Shown here: piece by piece, positions 1-9,251 of the stretch
Position numbering within the stretch: the stretch's first letter is position 1
Layout of the letters: every line of letters begins with the position of its first letter
Assembly: GCA_003342895.1 (NCBI GenBank)
Contig: PTFA01000024.1
Coordinates: forward strand, 4,831,505 to 4,895,504
Length of the DNA: 64,000 bases
Origin: Casuarius casuarius
Lineage: Eukaryota; Chordata; Aves; Casuariiformes; Casuariidae
Direction of reading: 5' to 3'
Program-made: the position numbers and the translations under genes
Notes under the pieces: model-generated
Told to the model about the DNA's origin: nothing
Seen by the model: only the letters and a program-made list of their open reading frames with translations
The model's database searches: none

Positions 1-1950
1 CAGTCTCAGCCATATCCGACCTCTAGCCTTCTCTTCAAACTAAAGAGGTCCCAGACTTCAGTCTCTCCTTCTAAGGCATCTCTTAAAAGACATTCCCTTG
101 ATCATTTCTGTTGCCCTTTGCTGTTCACTTTAACTCCACTCCATCTTCGATGACCCGTAGACACCATAACTGTACCATTCAGTATTCAAGATGTGGGTGC
201 ACAGGCTTTATATAGAAGAAAAAATGTCATCTTCCAACTTGCTCTCAGTACGTTCCCTGATGATGCTCAACACACTGTTATTCTGTGGTTGTCACTGCAC
301 ATTGGTCAACTGATTTTGGAGACCTGTCAATAGTGACCCCAAGATCTCTCCTGGGCTGTAGCTGCCAATTCCAACTTCCAACTTCCTCTAGCAGCATTAT
401 TTCACTTCTACCTACATGGAAGCTCATCTGCCACCTTTAACTCGCCTAATTTTTTTTAAGATCCTTCTGAGGTTCCTTATTAACAACACAAAAGAGCTCA
501 AATGATTAGAATCATCAGCAAGCTCAGGAATTTCACTGTTCACTCTCTTCTCCAAATAACTGATGAAATTACTGACTGAAACCAGTCTGACCACTGATTC
601 CTTGTAGTGTGTCAGCACAGACTTCTCCGGATTTACCATTTGTTTCTTTTCTTTTCAAGAACTTTGAATAAACTGAATTTATGAATTCTAATCCTACAGC
701 TATGTTATGTTTTAACATAATTCTACACCAAAGTCTATTAATAAAGAAGTTTCTGAAAATCTGCATGATTACACTTCCAGTTCCTCTTTATCTCTGTGCT
801 GATACCCTCATAGAGCTCCAGAAGGTTAGCAATGCAGAATTTTTCTTCACAGAAGTCATGACAGCTCCTTCCCAGTAGACCANATCTATGATCTCAGTTA
901 TCTTATTTATCAGAGAGTCTACCATATTACTAGCTATGTAATTTAAACTAACCATCTGTAACTTCTAAAATACTCTAGAGCCTTTTTCCCAAATGGGATT
1001 CATAGTGACAATCCGTTACTCCTCTGGTTCAGCACCTGTTTGTAATGAAAGGCTGCATACCTTGGCCAGCAGTTCTGTAATTTCACATCTGAGTTCCTCC
1101 ACAGCTCTTTGGTGAATGCCATCCAGTCCTGGCGACTTAATATCCAGCTTAGCTATTTGGTCTAATGCTTTTTGTATACTTGCTTCAAATGAATCTATGG
1201 CTTCTAACCAATCTGCTACAAAGAATACATCACAAACTTGCTACTAAGGATTTGGGGGATATTTGACATACCAGTGCTAATGCTTCACTGAACATCTCTG
1301 TTATGGCCTTATTCCTGAGAAACTTTGCACACCTTGGTCACCAAGCAGTCCCTGCAAAATCCTACCTTGCTTCCCACTTTTGAGTAAAGGGCTATTTTAC
1401 TGTAAGTTCAAGCATCCTTTGAAATTGTCTTTTCCTCTTGATTTCTGTTTACATTTGATGTGCTGTGTTTATGGCCCTTCCTGTTCTTCACTGGGCAAGA
1501 ACTCCATTTACTAAATGCTGAGCTTCTCCCTACGCTAGCCTCCTCAACTTTTCAAAGTAGTCAGGCAGAGTTTTCACTGTTTTCTTTTAGAGCTGTAGAA
1601 CGTATTTTACCTGCTTCTAATACATTGCTTTAGTTAAACACCATTTAGACTGCTTCTAGGCTTTGTTTCTGGACTGTTCCCTCTAGATTTTTAAGGGACT
1701 GCACTACTCTTACAACAGCTCCCTCTCTCAAAGCTAAATATCTGCATGCTGGATTTGTTTGGTTTGTTGCAGTGCGGTGAGAAACCACAGTGTGACCACT
1801 ATTACAGAGCAGCTCTTCCACAAACACCTCTTGAACTAGGTCCCGTGCGCCATATGATCAAATCCAGAATGGCATCTTTTCTTGTAGGATTTACAATCAT
1901 TTGTTGTAGGAAACTGTCATTTGCTGCACCCAGAAAGCTTTCTCTCTACA
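1..1950 (-). mobile_element. Old CR1/L3-like LINE fragment (decayed ORF2, antisense to +)
   Basis: The plus strand reads as the reverse complement of a CR1/L3-family non-LTR retrotransposon. Blocks that match my memory of the amniote consensus lie near 330-350 (CAAGATCTCTCCTGGG), 425-470 (CATCTGCCACC, then AAGATCCTTCTGAGG), 508-565 (ATCATCAGCAAGCTC, then CACTGTTCACTCTCTTCTCC) and 1115-1140 (GCCATCCAGTCCTGGCGACTT). They occur in the order expected for reverse transcriptase read on the minus strand. About 1835-1960 still resembles the more 5' endonuclease part. The frame is broken many times; the minus-strand frame at 424-639 is a shadow of decayed ORF2. The copy runs off the left window edge, so its 3' end is not seen. 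The right boundary and subfamily are uncertain. Confidence 0.72.
883..883. other. Single ambiguous base (N)
   Basis: One N lies inside the old LINE copy. It is an isolated base-call ambiguity and not an assembly gap. Confidence 0.95.
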
Positions 1951-1975
1951 TCAGAAGTGGCCTCACTAAAGAGGC

Positions 1976-2200
1976 ATGCAGTCCCACAGTATCGAAACAA
2001 GGAAAGGTCCAAACAAGAAAGGTCTAGTGACAGTGATCAGGGTCAGACACAGCCCCACAATGACCAGGCAGGGCCGGGGCTGGGCTGGGCAGTTGGCTCA
2101 AGGGTCTATGTTCAGATCACCAGGGCCTGTGGCCAGGCAGTGGCATGGATGTGATGTGCAGTTCCGGTAAGGACCATGAGCAAGGGCTTAAAAAGAGACA
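1976..2200 (+). repeat. Unnamed interspersed repeat, copy A
   Basis: This stretch starts with ATGCAGTCCCACAGTA, which recurs exactly at about 6674, and continues with recognisable similarity (AGGTCT, GACAGT and CAGGGTCA blocks in the same order) to copy B. It is GC-richer than its surroundings. It follows the old LINE directly. Open frames across it contain no recognisable protein domain. A GGTAAGG donor-like site at about 2167 is probably fortuitous. I do not recognise the family; it could be a piece of an old LTR or DNA transposon, or a local duplication. Confidence 0.5.
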
Positions 2201-2209
2201 CATGATTAG

Positions 2210-3620
2210 AGAAGGGGAGCCTCAGTTGAGGCTTCTTCCAGCTCTTTTTGAAATTTTTCTTCACAACAATCTGAGCCAAAATTAGACATCTGCATCACAG
2301 GAAATAGCTGGCCCTCAGCAGAAGTAGCTAAACACAGAGGAGGCAGGAGAATGAGCGTAGGAACCATACACCATTAACATTTATCACTATCACCATCCTA
2401 GCCAGGAAGTTGGTAGTACCATCCTACTGTTACATTTTTACTATTAGCATTTAAATTCCCAAAGAAAGATTTCCATATTTACAGGCACAATTGTTTTTCA
2501 TTTTCAGTGCCCTTCCTCCACTTACATGTTCTACTCCATTACCGCTGACTGCTTGGCAACATTATTCCACTGATCATTCTTGATCCTCCACGTTGGGATG
2601 CCTATAAGATAAGGGTTGTGGTTTGAAACTCAGCATTTTAGTGACATTTCCAAGTTTTCAGTCTTGGTGTAGAAACACCTGTAATTTTGGTACATACAAT
2701 ATTGAGCTACAAAGCAAGCGTGGGGGGGAGGAATCGAAGAGCATTTCAGCAGGCTAACATACCTTTCTTATTTATCAAGATTTGTTTCTCTCCTAGCCTA
2801 TTCAGAAGTTACTCAACATCAGCTACAATCCTCTCAAGGGCCAGCACAGACCTTTCTGCTCATCAGCTTCCTTCCCACACATGCACTTCTTCACAATCTT
2901 TTTGATTTTCAGTCAGCAGCCTGACTGTTTTCACAAGGTGCAACCACACTTTCTGTACTACTTACTCCTTTCTCAAGAGATTCCTCAGCTCCTAACACCC
3001 TCTTCACACCACTGACACACTCATGCATTGATTTCTGTCTACCTGAGCACAAGCTTCCCACAGAGTATGCAATGTTTCAGAGAATAAGCCTCTTAGTGCA
3101 AGAGACCATGACACTGGATGAAAAGCAGGTTTCACTAGAGATACAAAGTTGCTGTTTCCTAACATTTTCATCCTCACCAGCACAAGGGCTGCACAGTAAA
3201 GGTAGGACCACTCTACAGGATTCTTGTAAATCTCATCTACAAAAACTATTTCTTTTAGCTACTCTGTATCAGCCACTCAGTTCAAGAGAACAAGTCTATT
3301 TTCTTAGTCCTAGGAGATGTGTGCATGACGATATAACATACAGGACTGCTCTCAAGTACATAATCATTCATATTACATGCCATACAACAACCTGAGCTCT
3401 GTTGCTAAGCCTCTACCTGTGTATTGAGGTTAAAAGTTGCTAGCTTCTGAAAGCTTATTGTCTTCTTTTAAAGAGACTGATCACCTCCTGTATTACTGTA
3501 CACTTACATAAATTAGCAAGAGATGAAACATGCCCAAGATTGTGAGAAATACAACTTAGAAAAACTGCAGCAATGACAATAGTTGATGACAACTCTTTAC
3601 CATCACTATTACAAATTATC
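2210..3620. other. No feature recognised
   Basis: AT-rich sequence with many stops on both strands. It holds a short G-run near 2708 and a pyrimidine-rich plus strand from about 2760 to 3060. I see no conserved motif, RNA gene or recognisable repeat. Confidence 0.5.
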
Positions 3621-3634
3621 CCATTTACTGTCTC

Positions 3635-4066
3635 CTTAACATTCCCTCTTATGGTTGCTCAGCTATTGCCTTTTGTCCTGGCCTTACCAGGATCCTCCAT
3701 CTCATCAGGCTCAAAGAAATCACCTTGCCAAGTCCTTTCACACTCCCCTCATATCCTCAAGAAACAGCCACTCAGCAAATACCAAAACACTGAAGTGCAT
3801 CATCACATACACGTTTCTCCCCCCTGCACTACCTACTCACATGAGCCAAACACCAAGTTTCCACGACTTTCAGAAGTTAAACTCAACTTTTTTTCTTTGC
3901 TGGAAAGATCCCACTACACAAATTAACACCTCCTACTTCCCCCTGGTCATTATAATCCCATTGCTCCTCAGCATTTTACCTAAGCCAAAGCAAGCTCCAC
4001 CTCCTCATCAGGATCAAAAAGACCACCTTGCCAAGCCCTTGAGAAGCAGCCACCTGGCACACACTT
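3635..4066 (+). repeat. Diverged direct duplication, about 300-bp spacing
   Basis: Two copies are visible at about 3635-3780 and 3923-4066. Shared blocks are CTCATCAGG at 3701 and 4004, and CACCTTGCCAAG at 3721 and 4024 (both 303 apart), followed by a shared AGCCAC block. The spacing shifts from about 288 to 303 to about 282 along the alignment, so small indels separate the copies. The sequence is C/A/T-rich with few stops on plus. That explains the long open frames at 3573-3926 and 3655-4068, which resemble no protein family I know. Confidence 0.6.
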
Positions 4067-4074
4067 AGAGCAGG

Positions 4075-6640
4075 CTCAGCAGTACTCAAACTCTCAGCAA
4101 AGCACACAGCCATAGCTACCACAAAAAGAGTAAAAGATGATTAAGCAAGCCTAATACTTGTCAAATTTATTTGCCACCATGAGTTCTCAAATTCCTCCGT
4201 TCTGGGGACATGCAGTATGTCCTTTAGGGCAGCCTGGGATGGCTAAGTTTGCTAAAGGAACCTAGGACACATTCCTGTGTGTGACCAGCAGAGGTTCATT
4301 TTGGGGAATACACGAAAATTCTTTTTTGGGTTGCTGAAGGATGCCTCTATTTGGTGGCTCCAGACACCTCAAGTTAGGTGCTGAGCTACTTGAACTTCAC
4401 GTGTTGTGGGGGTCTTTCATGGCCCCAGTGGGAATCAGAGAAGTCTCCAAGCAGATATGCTCCAAGTGACATGTCTATCTCTTCACGCCAGCCCAGTGAT
4501 GCCCCAGCCCTCAAAAACCAGTTCCATCCTACAACAAAACATGCTTTTTAGGCATCAGGATCACAGAGGCTACCAAGTTCTACACCCAACTCTAGGCAGA
4601 GAAGAGGCCACATTGTGGAGATTGGTCATCCTGAAAACTTCTGTCCCATTCTCTCCCAGAGAGATCAACAGATCAAACTTGCGGGATGCAAAGTATTTCT
4701 AAGTGTCCTTTACCACTGACAGAATTGAAGCACTGAAAAAATGTTCTCAAGATTTCAAGTAGAACCCTGAGCTGTTCTGTTCTGTCTTTGGTATCTTTTC
4801 AGCAGTTTTTTCAGTCTCAAAGTGGGATGAGTAACTCCAGGAGGTTACATAATAAATAGGCGGTCAAGAGCAAGAGCACTTTTGGCATAAACCCATTTTT
4901 AAAACCCAGTTTGTACTGCTTAGTCCCAGCTGAATGTAAGTTGTAACTCATGAAATTTACATAAAATAATTTATGTTGAATAGTGATTACTGTATGCAAG
5001 TGATCTGGAGACCAGTAATTATTTACTGAAGAAATTACAACCAGACTTAAAATTATAAATGTCTGATAATTTTGTGAACTATTTGCTGACAATTACCAAC
5101 AAACTATATAAAACATACTGAATCAATTATTTGCAAATTATCATCAGCTCTAATGTTTGGTTTGATAGTAAAGTGGAATAACTGTATTTTAGAAATAACT
5201 TTTCTTTACAAATGGCATAGAAACAGGAAAAGTGACTGAGAATCCCCAAATACTTAATTTAGAAATGACTATAGAGATAGAAGTCCTGAAGGAATACTTA
5301 GCTTTCTTTGCCATATAGTTTCTATTGTACGTCTAACTCTTTTTTTTTTTCTTTTTTTTTTTTTTGATTTCAGATCAAATTTGGTCATCTTTTCCAAGAA
5401 CTAAGTGGTGGAAACCTTATGATCTCAAAATAGTGAGGTCTGATGTTTAGTAGAGGTTTCCCCGAAATTTAAAAAAAACTGCACCCTTTCTAGCTATTGA
5501 GAAGAGAGAGAAAGTTTCTCTCTTTTAGGAGAAAAATATATACCTCTATTACAGAGCAAACTCTGACTGGGTTACTAACATGAAAATCCTTCTTAATCCT
5601 GTTTCGCAAAAATCTTTTGTATCACATTACTGAATATGGTTTCCCACTTCAAATGCGTTATCTTCTAACAAGATTAAACAAATCTCCTTTGTTGACTTAC
5701 TACAGTTTTTAGGACCATACAGCACAGTTTAGAGATTTGCTTGTTGGCTATTATGCCTTCTTATGTCTCCTTAAGAATTGCTTTGATGATGGATGGCTCA
5801 ATAGAAAATTGCAGTCTGTCAGACATAATACTATCCACATTGACTCCCCACAAAATGGGCAATAAGAACTTATCCAATCAGTATTGTTCTTATTAATTAG
5901 TTCTTACCAAGAAGAAACTTTATAGTAAGTCATAGCACTAAGAACTTACTTAATCTTTCCTCACTGCTGTTCCAGTAACAGTCTTCAGGACTGACTGAAT
6001 GGCAGAGGAGCTTTCTAACAGAGTTTGTAAGAGCAACCCAAGGAACTGATACCTTGTCAAGGTGAACCTCCCATCTGTACTTCTATTGGTGTGACTTTTT
6101 TGGCATGACTGCAGAGGCACTCCAGTGAACCTCTATATAACAGCCTATCTGTACTGAATACATGACTGACAAAGCAACGGTTACTCAGCTTCATCTCTGC
6201 ACAAAAAGAGGGAAAAAGTGGCCTTTGGCATTGTGGACTAATACAATAAGTCTCCCTGGAGGGGCACCTCCACATTCAAAGAGGCTGTGCAGTAGCTGGA
6301 AGAATGCATGGAAGTGAAGGCATCAAAGGTACTACTGCAGCCATAGCAACATCCTTTTTTTCTTCAGCTCTAGGACTGCTGCATGGTGAAGCAGTCAAAG
6401 TGATGAATGCATACCCAGAATGAGGATCAAGCAAACATCAGAACCCTCGTTTTTCACAAGGGAAACCATGGCTCCATAGCCTATGGAAACATTTCTCTCT
6501 AAACAAAGTTTAACTAATGAATGTCTCACAATGATTGTGAGCCTGAAAGGTAGCAATAACTAGCCATAACAGCCAAAAGAAACAAATGCAGATTATAAAT
6601 ACTCACCTATAGAAGTAAACTGTCAGGGAGCTAAGCGTGA
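4075..6640. other. Unique-looking AT-rich sequence, no gene
   Basis: Stops are dense in all frames. Apart from the T-run at 5340-5365, nothing recognisable is present. Confidence 0.5.
5340..5365. repeat. Poly-T tract, one interruption
   Basis: A T-run interrupted by one C at 5351. On the minus strand it reads as an A tail, but no retroposon body or target-site duplication is evident beside it. Confidence 0.9.
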
Positions 6641-6669
6641 CAGCAACACAGAGCAGTGCCCTCATGGAT

Positions 6670-6930
6670 CATGGATGCAGTCCCACAGTACCCAAACTAG
6701 AAGAGCAGAGCAGGTCTGGAGACAGTAGCCAGGGTCAGCCATGAGTCCCATGATTGCAGAGCAGAGCAGGTCTGGAGACAGTAGCCAGGGTCAGCCATGA
6801 GTCCCATGATTGCCAGCCAAATCTGCAGTGGCAAGACATATCCAAGGCCAAGGCAACGAGGTCAGGATCAGCAGGATACAAGACCAGGAACAGGCACAAC
6901 TACAACAGCTCAGGCATGAACTAAGAGCAA
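6670..6930 (+). repeat. Unnamed interspersed repeat, copy B
   Basis: Second, diverged copy of the element at 1976-2200, in the same orientation about 4.7 kb downstream. It shares the exact 16-base start, then AGGTCTGG, GACAGT and CAGGGTCAG blocks. Copy B contains a perfect internal 56-bp duplication that copy A lacks. Its right end is fuzzy; CAAGG-type words continue to about 6930. Family not recognised. Confidence 0.5.
6702..6813 (+). repeat. Perfect 56-bp tandem duplication
   Basis: Positions 6702-6757 are repeated without a mismatch at 6758-6813. Each unit starts AGAGCAGAGCAGGTCTGG and ends CATGATTGC. Perfect identity inside an otherwise decayed repeat means the duplication is recent, or is an assembly artefact. 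Confidence 0.95.
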
Positions 6931-7620
6931 GGACCTAAGCATAAGTGCAGCTCCCAAGCCCATACACAGAGAGTGCACAGGTGGCTTTCATAGCTCTTTG
7001 TCAGATAGGTCTTTCTCACAGCCTAGCTCTTTTCCCAGCAGACTCATCCCAGGTTACACAGCTGCACTCTATTAGAGCTGACCTTGGGCACAGGCAATCA
7101 AACCACCTAAAGGTGGGCAAAAGAGGTTGCAGGGCTTGTTGGTGCACTCAGGACCTTGGTATAAACAAAAGAAAATGCACTATGTATGAAAACAACACGC
7201 AAGAAGTGCTAATTTCGTAGCTTGATTTGTAAGATATAAAGCCTGTATCAAATACTCTTCAACAGAAAGAGTCCGTATTATCACAGGTAGTTTTTTTTAG
7301 TAAACTAACATTAGGCTATAACCTAGGCTGCCTCTCCTTTCATGACTCTTACTGTCCCGATCAACCTGCCACAGAACAAAACTCTGTTTCATTTTCACAT
7401 TCAGAAATACATTTCTTCATAACTGAATATTCAGTAGTTTAATGCAATTTCTACTAAGTGGATTAAACTATTGTAAAATAAATGCTGACAGTCATCATAT
7501 GCTACACTTGCCTATGGCAACCACCTGCAAAACTTCCTTCTTCAAAAAAGTGTCAGAAGTTAAAGATTTGAGAAACAGTAAACCTTATGCCATTCCCTAT
7601 GCTAAACAAAGCAATAAAAT
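6930..7620. other. No feature recognised
   Basis: Unique-looking sequence between repeat copy B and the CR1 fragment. The open frame at 6945-7220 has no recognisable domain. Confidence 0.45.
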
Positions 7621-7624
7621 AGAC

Positions 7625-8145
7625 ACCTGGGGGTCATCTAGTCTGTTCCAAGTCAGAAAGTTAGATCAGATTGCTCAGGATCTTATCCAGGCGAGTTCTA
7701 AAAATCTGAAGGAAGGAATTATCCACAGGCGCTTTGGGCAACCTGTTCCAGTGCTTAACCACACATAGCAAACATTATGTTTTTTCCTTTATATCCACTT
7801 GGGATTTCCCTTTTTGCATGGCTGCTTGCTGGACACCTCCAAAAAGAGTCTGCCTCTACCTTCTCTACAACTGAGAGAGTCAACATTATAGAGAGGGGAC
7901 AACATCAAATAGGTTCCTTTTTAACCTCCTGCTCTCCAGGCAAAACAAACTCAGCTCCCTCAGCCTCTCCTTGTAACATCAAGTGCACTAGCCCCAGAGA
8001 ACCTTACTGGCCCCGCACTGAACTTGCTCCAGTCAGCCAGTATCTCCGAGCCCAAAACTACACAGTTCTCCAGAAGTGGGCTCATGAGAACTGAGTAGAG
8101 AGGAGTAATCGGTACTCCTGACCTGCTAATGCAACCTAAGATTTG
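7625..8145 (-). mobile_element. CR1 LINE fragment, 5'-truncated, minus strand
   Basis: The plus strand reads as the antisense of the 3' part of an avian CR1. Landmarks in order are GTCATCTAGTCTG near 7632, GGGCAACCTGTTCCAGTGC near 7736, CAGCTCCCTCAGCCTCTCC near 7952, CAGTTCTCCAGAAGTGGGCTC near 8061, GAGTAGAGAGGAG near 8092 and CTGACCTGCTAATGCA near 8118. They follow the usual order of the family. Divergence and indels show an old insertion. It ends near 8145, well inside ORF2, the usual 5' truncation. The plus frames 7442-7768 and 7777-8094 are antisense shadows of decayed ORF2/3'UTR. Confidence 0.9.
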
Positions 8146-8265
8146 TTAAAGTGTACTTTTGAAGGGGTTTCTGTACTTAATTTCTAGGAAACCTAGAGTC
8201 TGTAATACTGATACAGTTATTTCTGCTAGCCTTTTTCTAGATGCTTTTTTTTGCTGTTTATCCAG

Positions 8266-8327
8266 AAACGCAGAACACAAAGTCCTCTACGTTCCAGCAT
8301 TCAAACTGGTGTATGCCTTATCTAAAG
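8266..8327 (+). other. Candidate coding exon (chance not excluded)
   Basis: A T-rich acceptor (TTTTTTTTGCTGTTTATCCAG) precedes a 62-bp segment that ends in an AAAG-GTAAGC donor. Two frames are open; the one beginning at the second base reads KVLYVPAFKLVYALSK in its centre. The protein is not recognised. No in-phase partner exon was found nearby on plus. Given the chance rate of such pairs, I hold it weakly. Confidence 0.13.
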
Positions 8328-8496
8328 GTAAGCCATAAAAATACACTATATAAACAGAAAAGTCTGATGAAATAGTTGGTGATATAAATACCTGGAGACT
8401 GTTTATAAAGCAGACAATACCTTTTGTTTTGAATAGGATAGTAGGCCTCCTTCAGAGTTGTAACACTGCGATTGTGTGGTTTCCATCATCTTTACT

Positions 8497-8696
8497 GAGA
8501 GACGAGAGAGACGAGAGAGACGAGAGAGACGAGAGAGACGAGAGAGACGAGAGAGACGAGAGAGACGAGAGAGACGNNNNNNNNNNNNNNNNNNNNNNNN
8601 NNNNNNNNNNNNNNNNGAGAGACGAGAGAGACGAGAGAGACGAGAGAGACGAGAGAGACGAGAGAGACGAGAGAGACGAGAGAGACGAGAGAGACG
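8497..8696. repeat. 9-bp satellite (ACGAGAGAG)n with assembly gap
   Basis: A perfect head-to-tail 9-mer. ACG recurs every 9 bases from 8502 to 8574 (nine units) and from 8622 to 8694 (nine units), with 40 N between. Because 9 is a multiple of 3 and the unit has no stop in any frame, it creates long phantom frames of Arg-Asp-Glu or Val-Ser-Leu repeats; these are not genes. The plus strand is almost all purine, with one CpG per unit. ACG positions on either side of the N run are 48 apart, not a multiple of 9. Confidence 0.98.
8577..8616. other. Assembly gap, 40 N
   Basis: Forty Ns inside the 9-bp satellite. The repeat phase is lost across the gap by 3 bases, so the N count does not equal the missing sequence if the array is uninterrupted. 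Confidence 0.97.
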
Positions 8697-8699
8697 GGC

Positions 8700-9228
8700 T
8701 TAAAGTTTATCCAAAGGGCCAAGTGAAGAAAGAAAAAGCCAGAGCTGTACTTATAATGAGCAGATAAAATTCTACCAGTACTGTTAACTGACCAGTAGTT
8801 TTCTCCTCTTTCAAATGCCAAAGATACCTGTGGGGCAAAGACCTAATTCACTGACAAAGCTTCTAAAAACTAAACTTTGTTAGGACTTGCTCTTTATGCG
8901 AAACTCTATGTATGAAACAACCATAAATAAAATGTAAGCTGTTTGTAGATCTGTGTTCTGCTTCTTTCTTAAAGTTCTACTATGTTTGTTTCTTAGAAGT
9001 TTCTTAGAAAACTCTTGCCAAAGAAGAAATTTCCACTTAATCACACTTCACTTCTAAGGTTGCATGAGTCATTCTTGACAGAATTATAGTGTGTAAGCTG
9101 CTATGCAACAAAACGTTTTCCTACCAGCAATACCCGTCTCAAAAGACTTCTTCGGACTAAGAATTAAATTGCTAGTTAGAGAAAGAGACTGCACTTTAGA
9201 CAATTCCACTGGGCTAGCTGTCTGGATT
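8700..9228. other. No feature recognised
   Basis: AT-rich sequence after the satellite. I see no gene or repeat. Confidence 0.45.
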
Positions 9229-9229
9229 T

Positions 9230-9251
9230 AAAAAAAAAAAAAAAAAAAAAA
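9230..9251. repeat. Poly-A tract (22)
   Basis: Uninterrupted A-run following GGATTT. No retroposon body is recognised upstream. Confidence 0.95.

Noticed and set aside
6605..6665. Minus-strand ATG reading a signal-peptide-like MRALLCVAVTLSSLTVYFY up to a GTGAGT donor
   Set aside because: The ATG abuts the edge of the unnamed repeat, no upstream promoter or downstream in-phase exon was found, and short hydrophobic runs before a donor occur by chance.
7442..8094. Plus-strand frames of 108 and 105 codons
   Set aside because: Second half antisense to the CR1 fragment, first half without any domain.
8429..8821. Open frames of about 75-112 codons on both strands with RDE or VSL repeats
   Set aside because: Produced entirely by the 9-bp satellite, which lacks stops in every frame.
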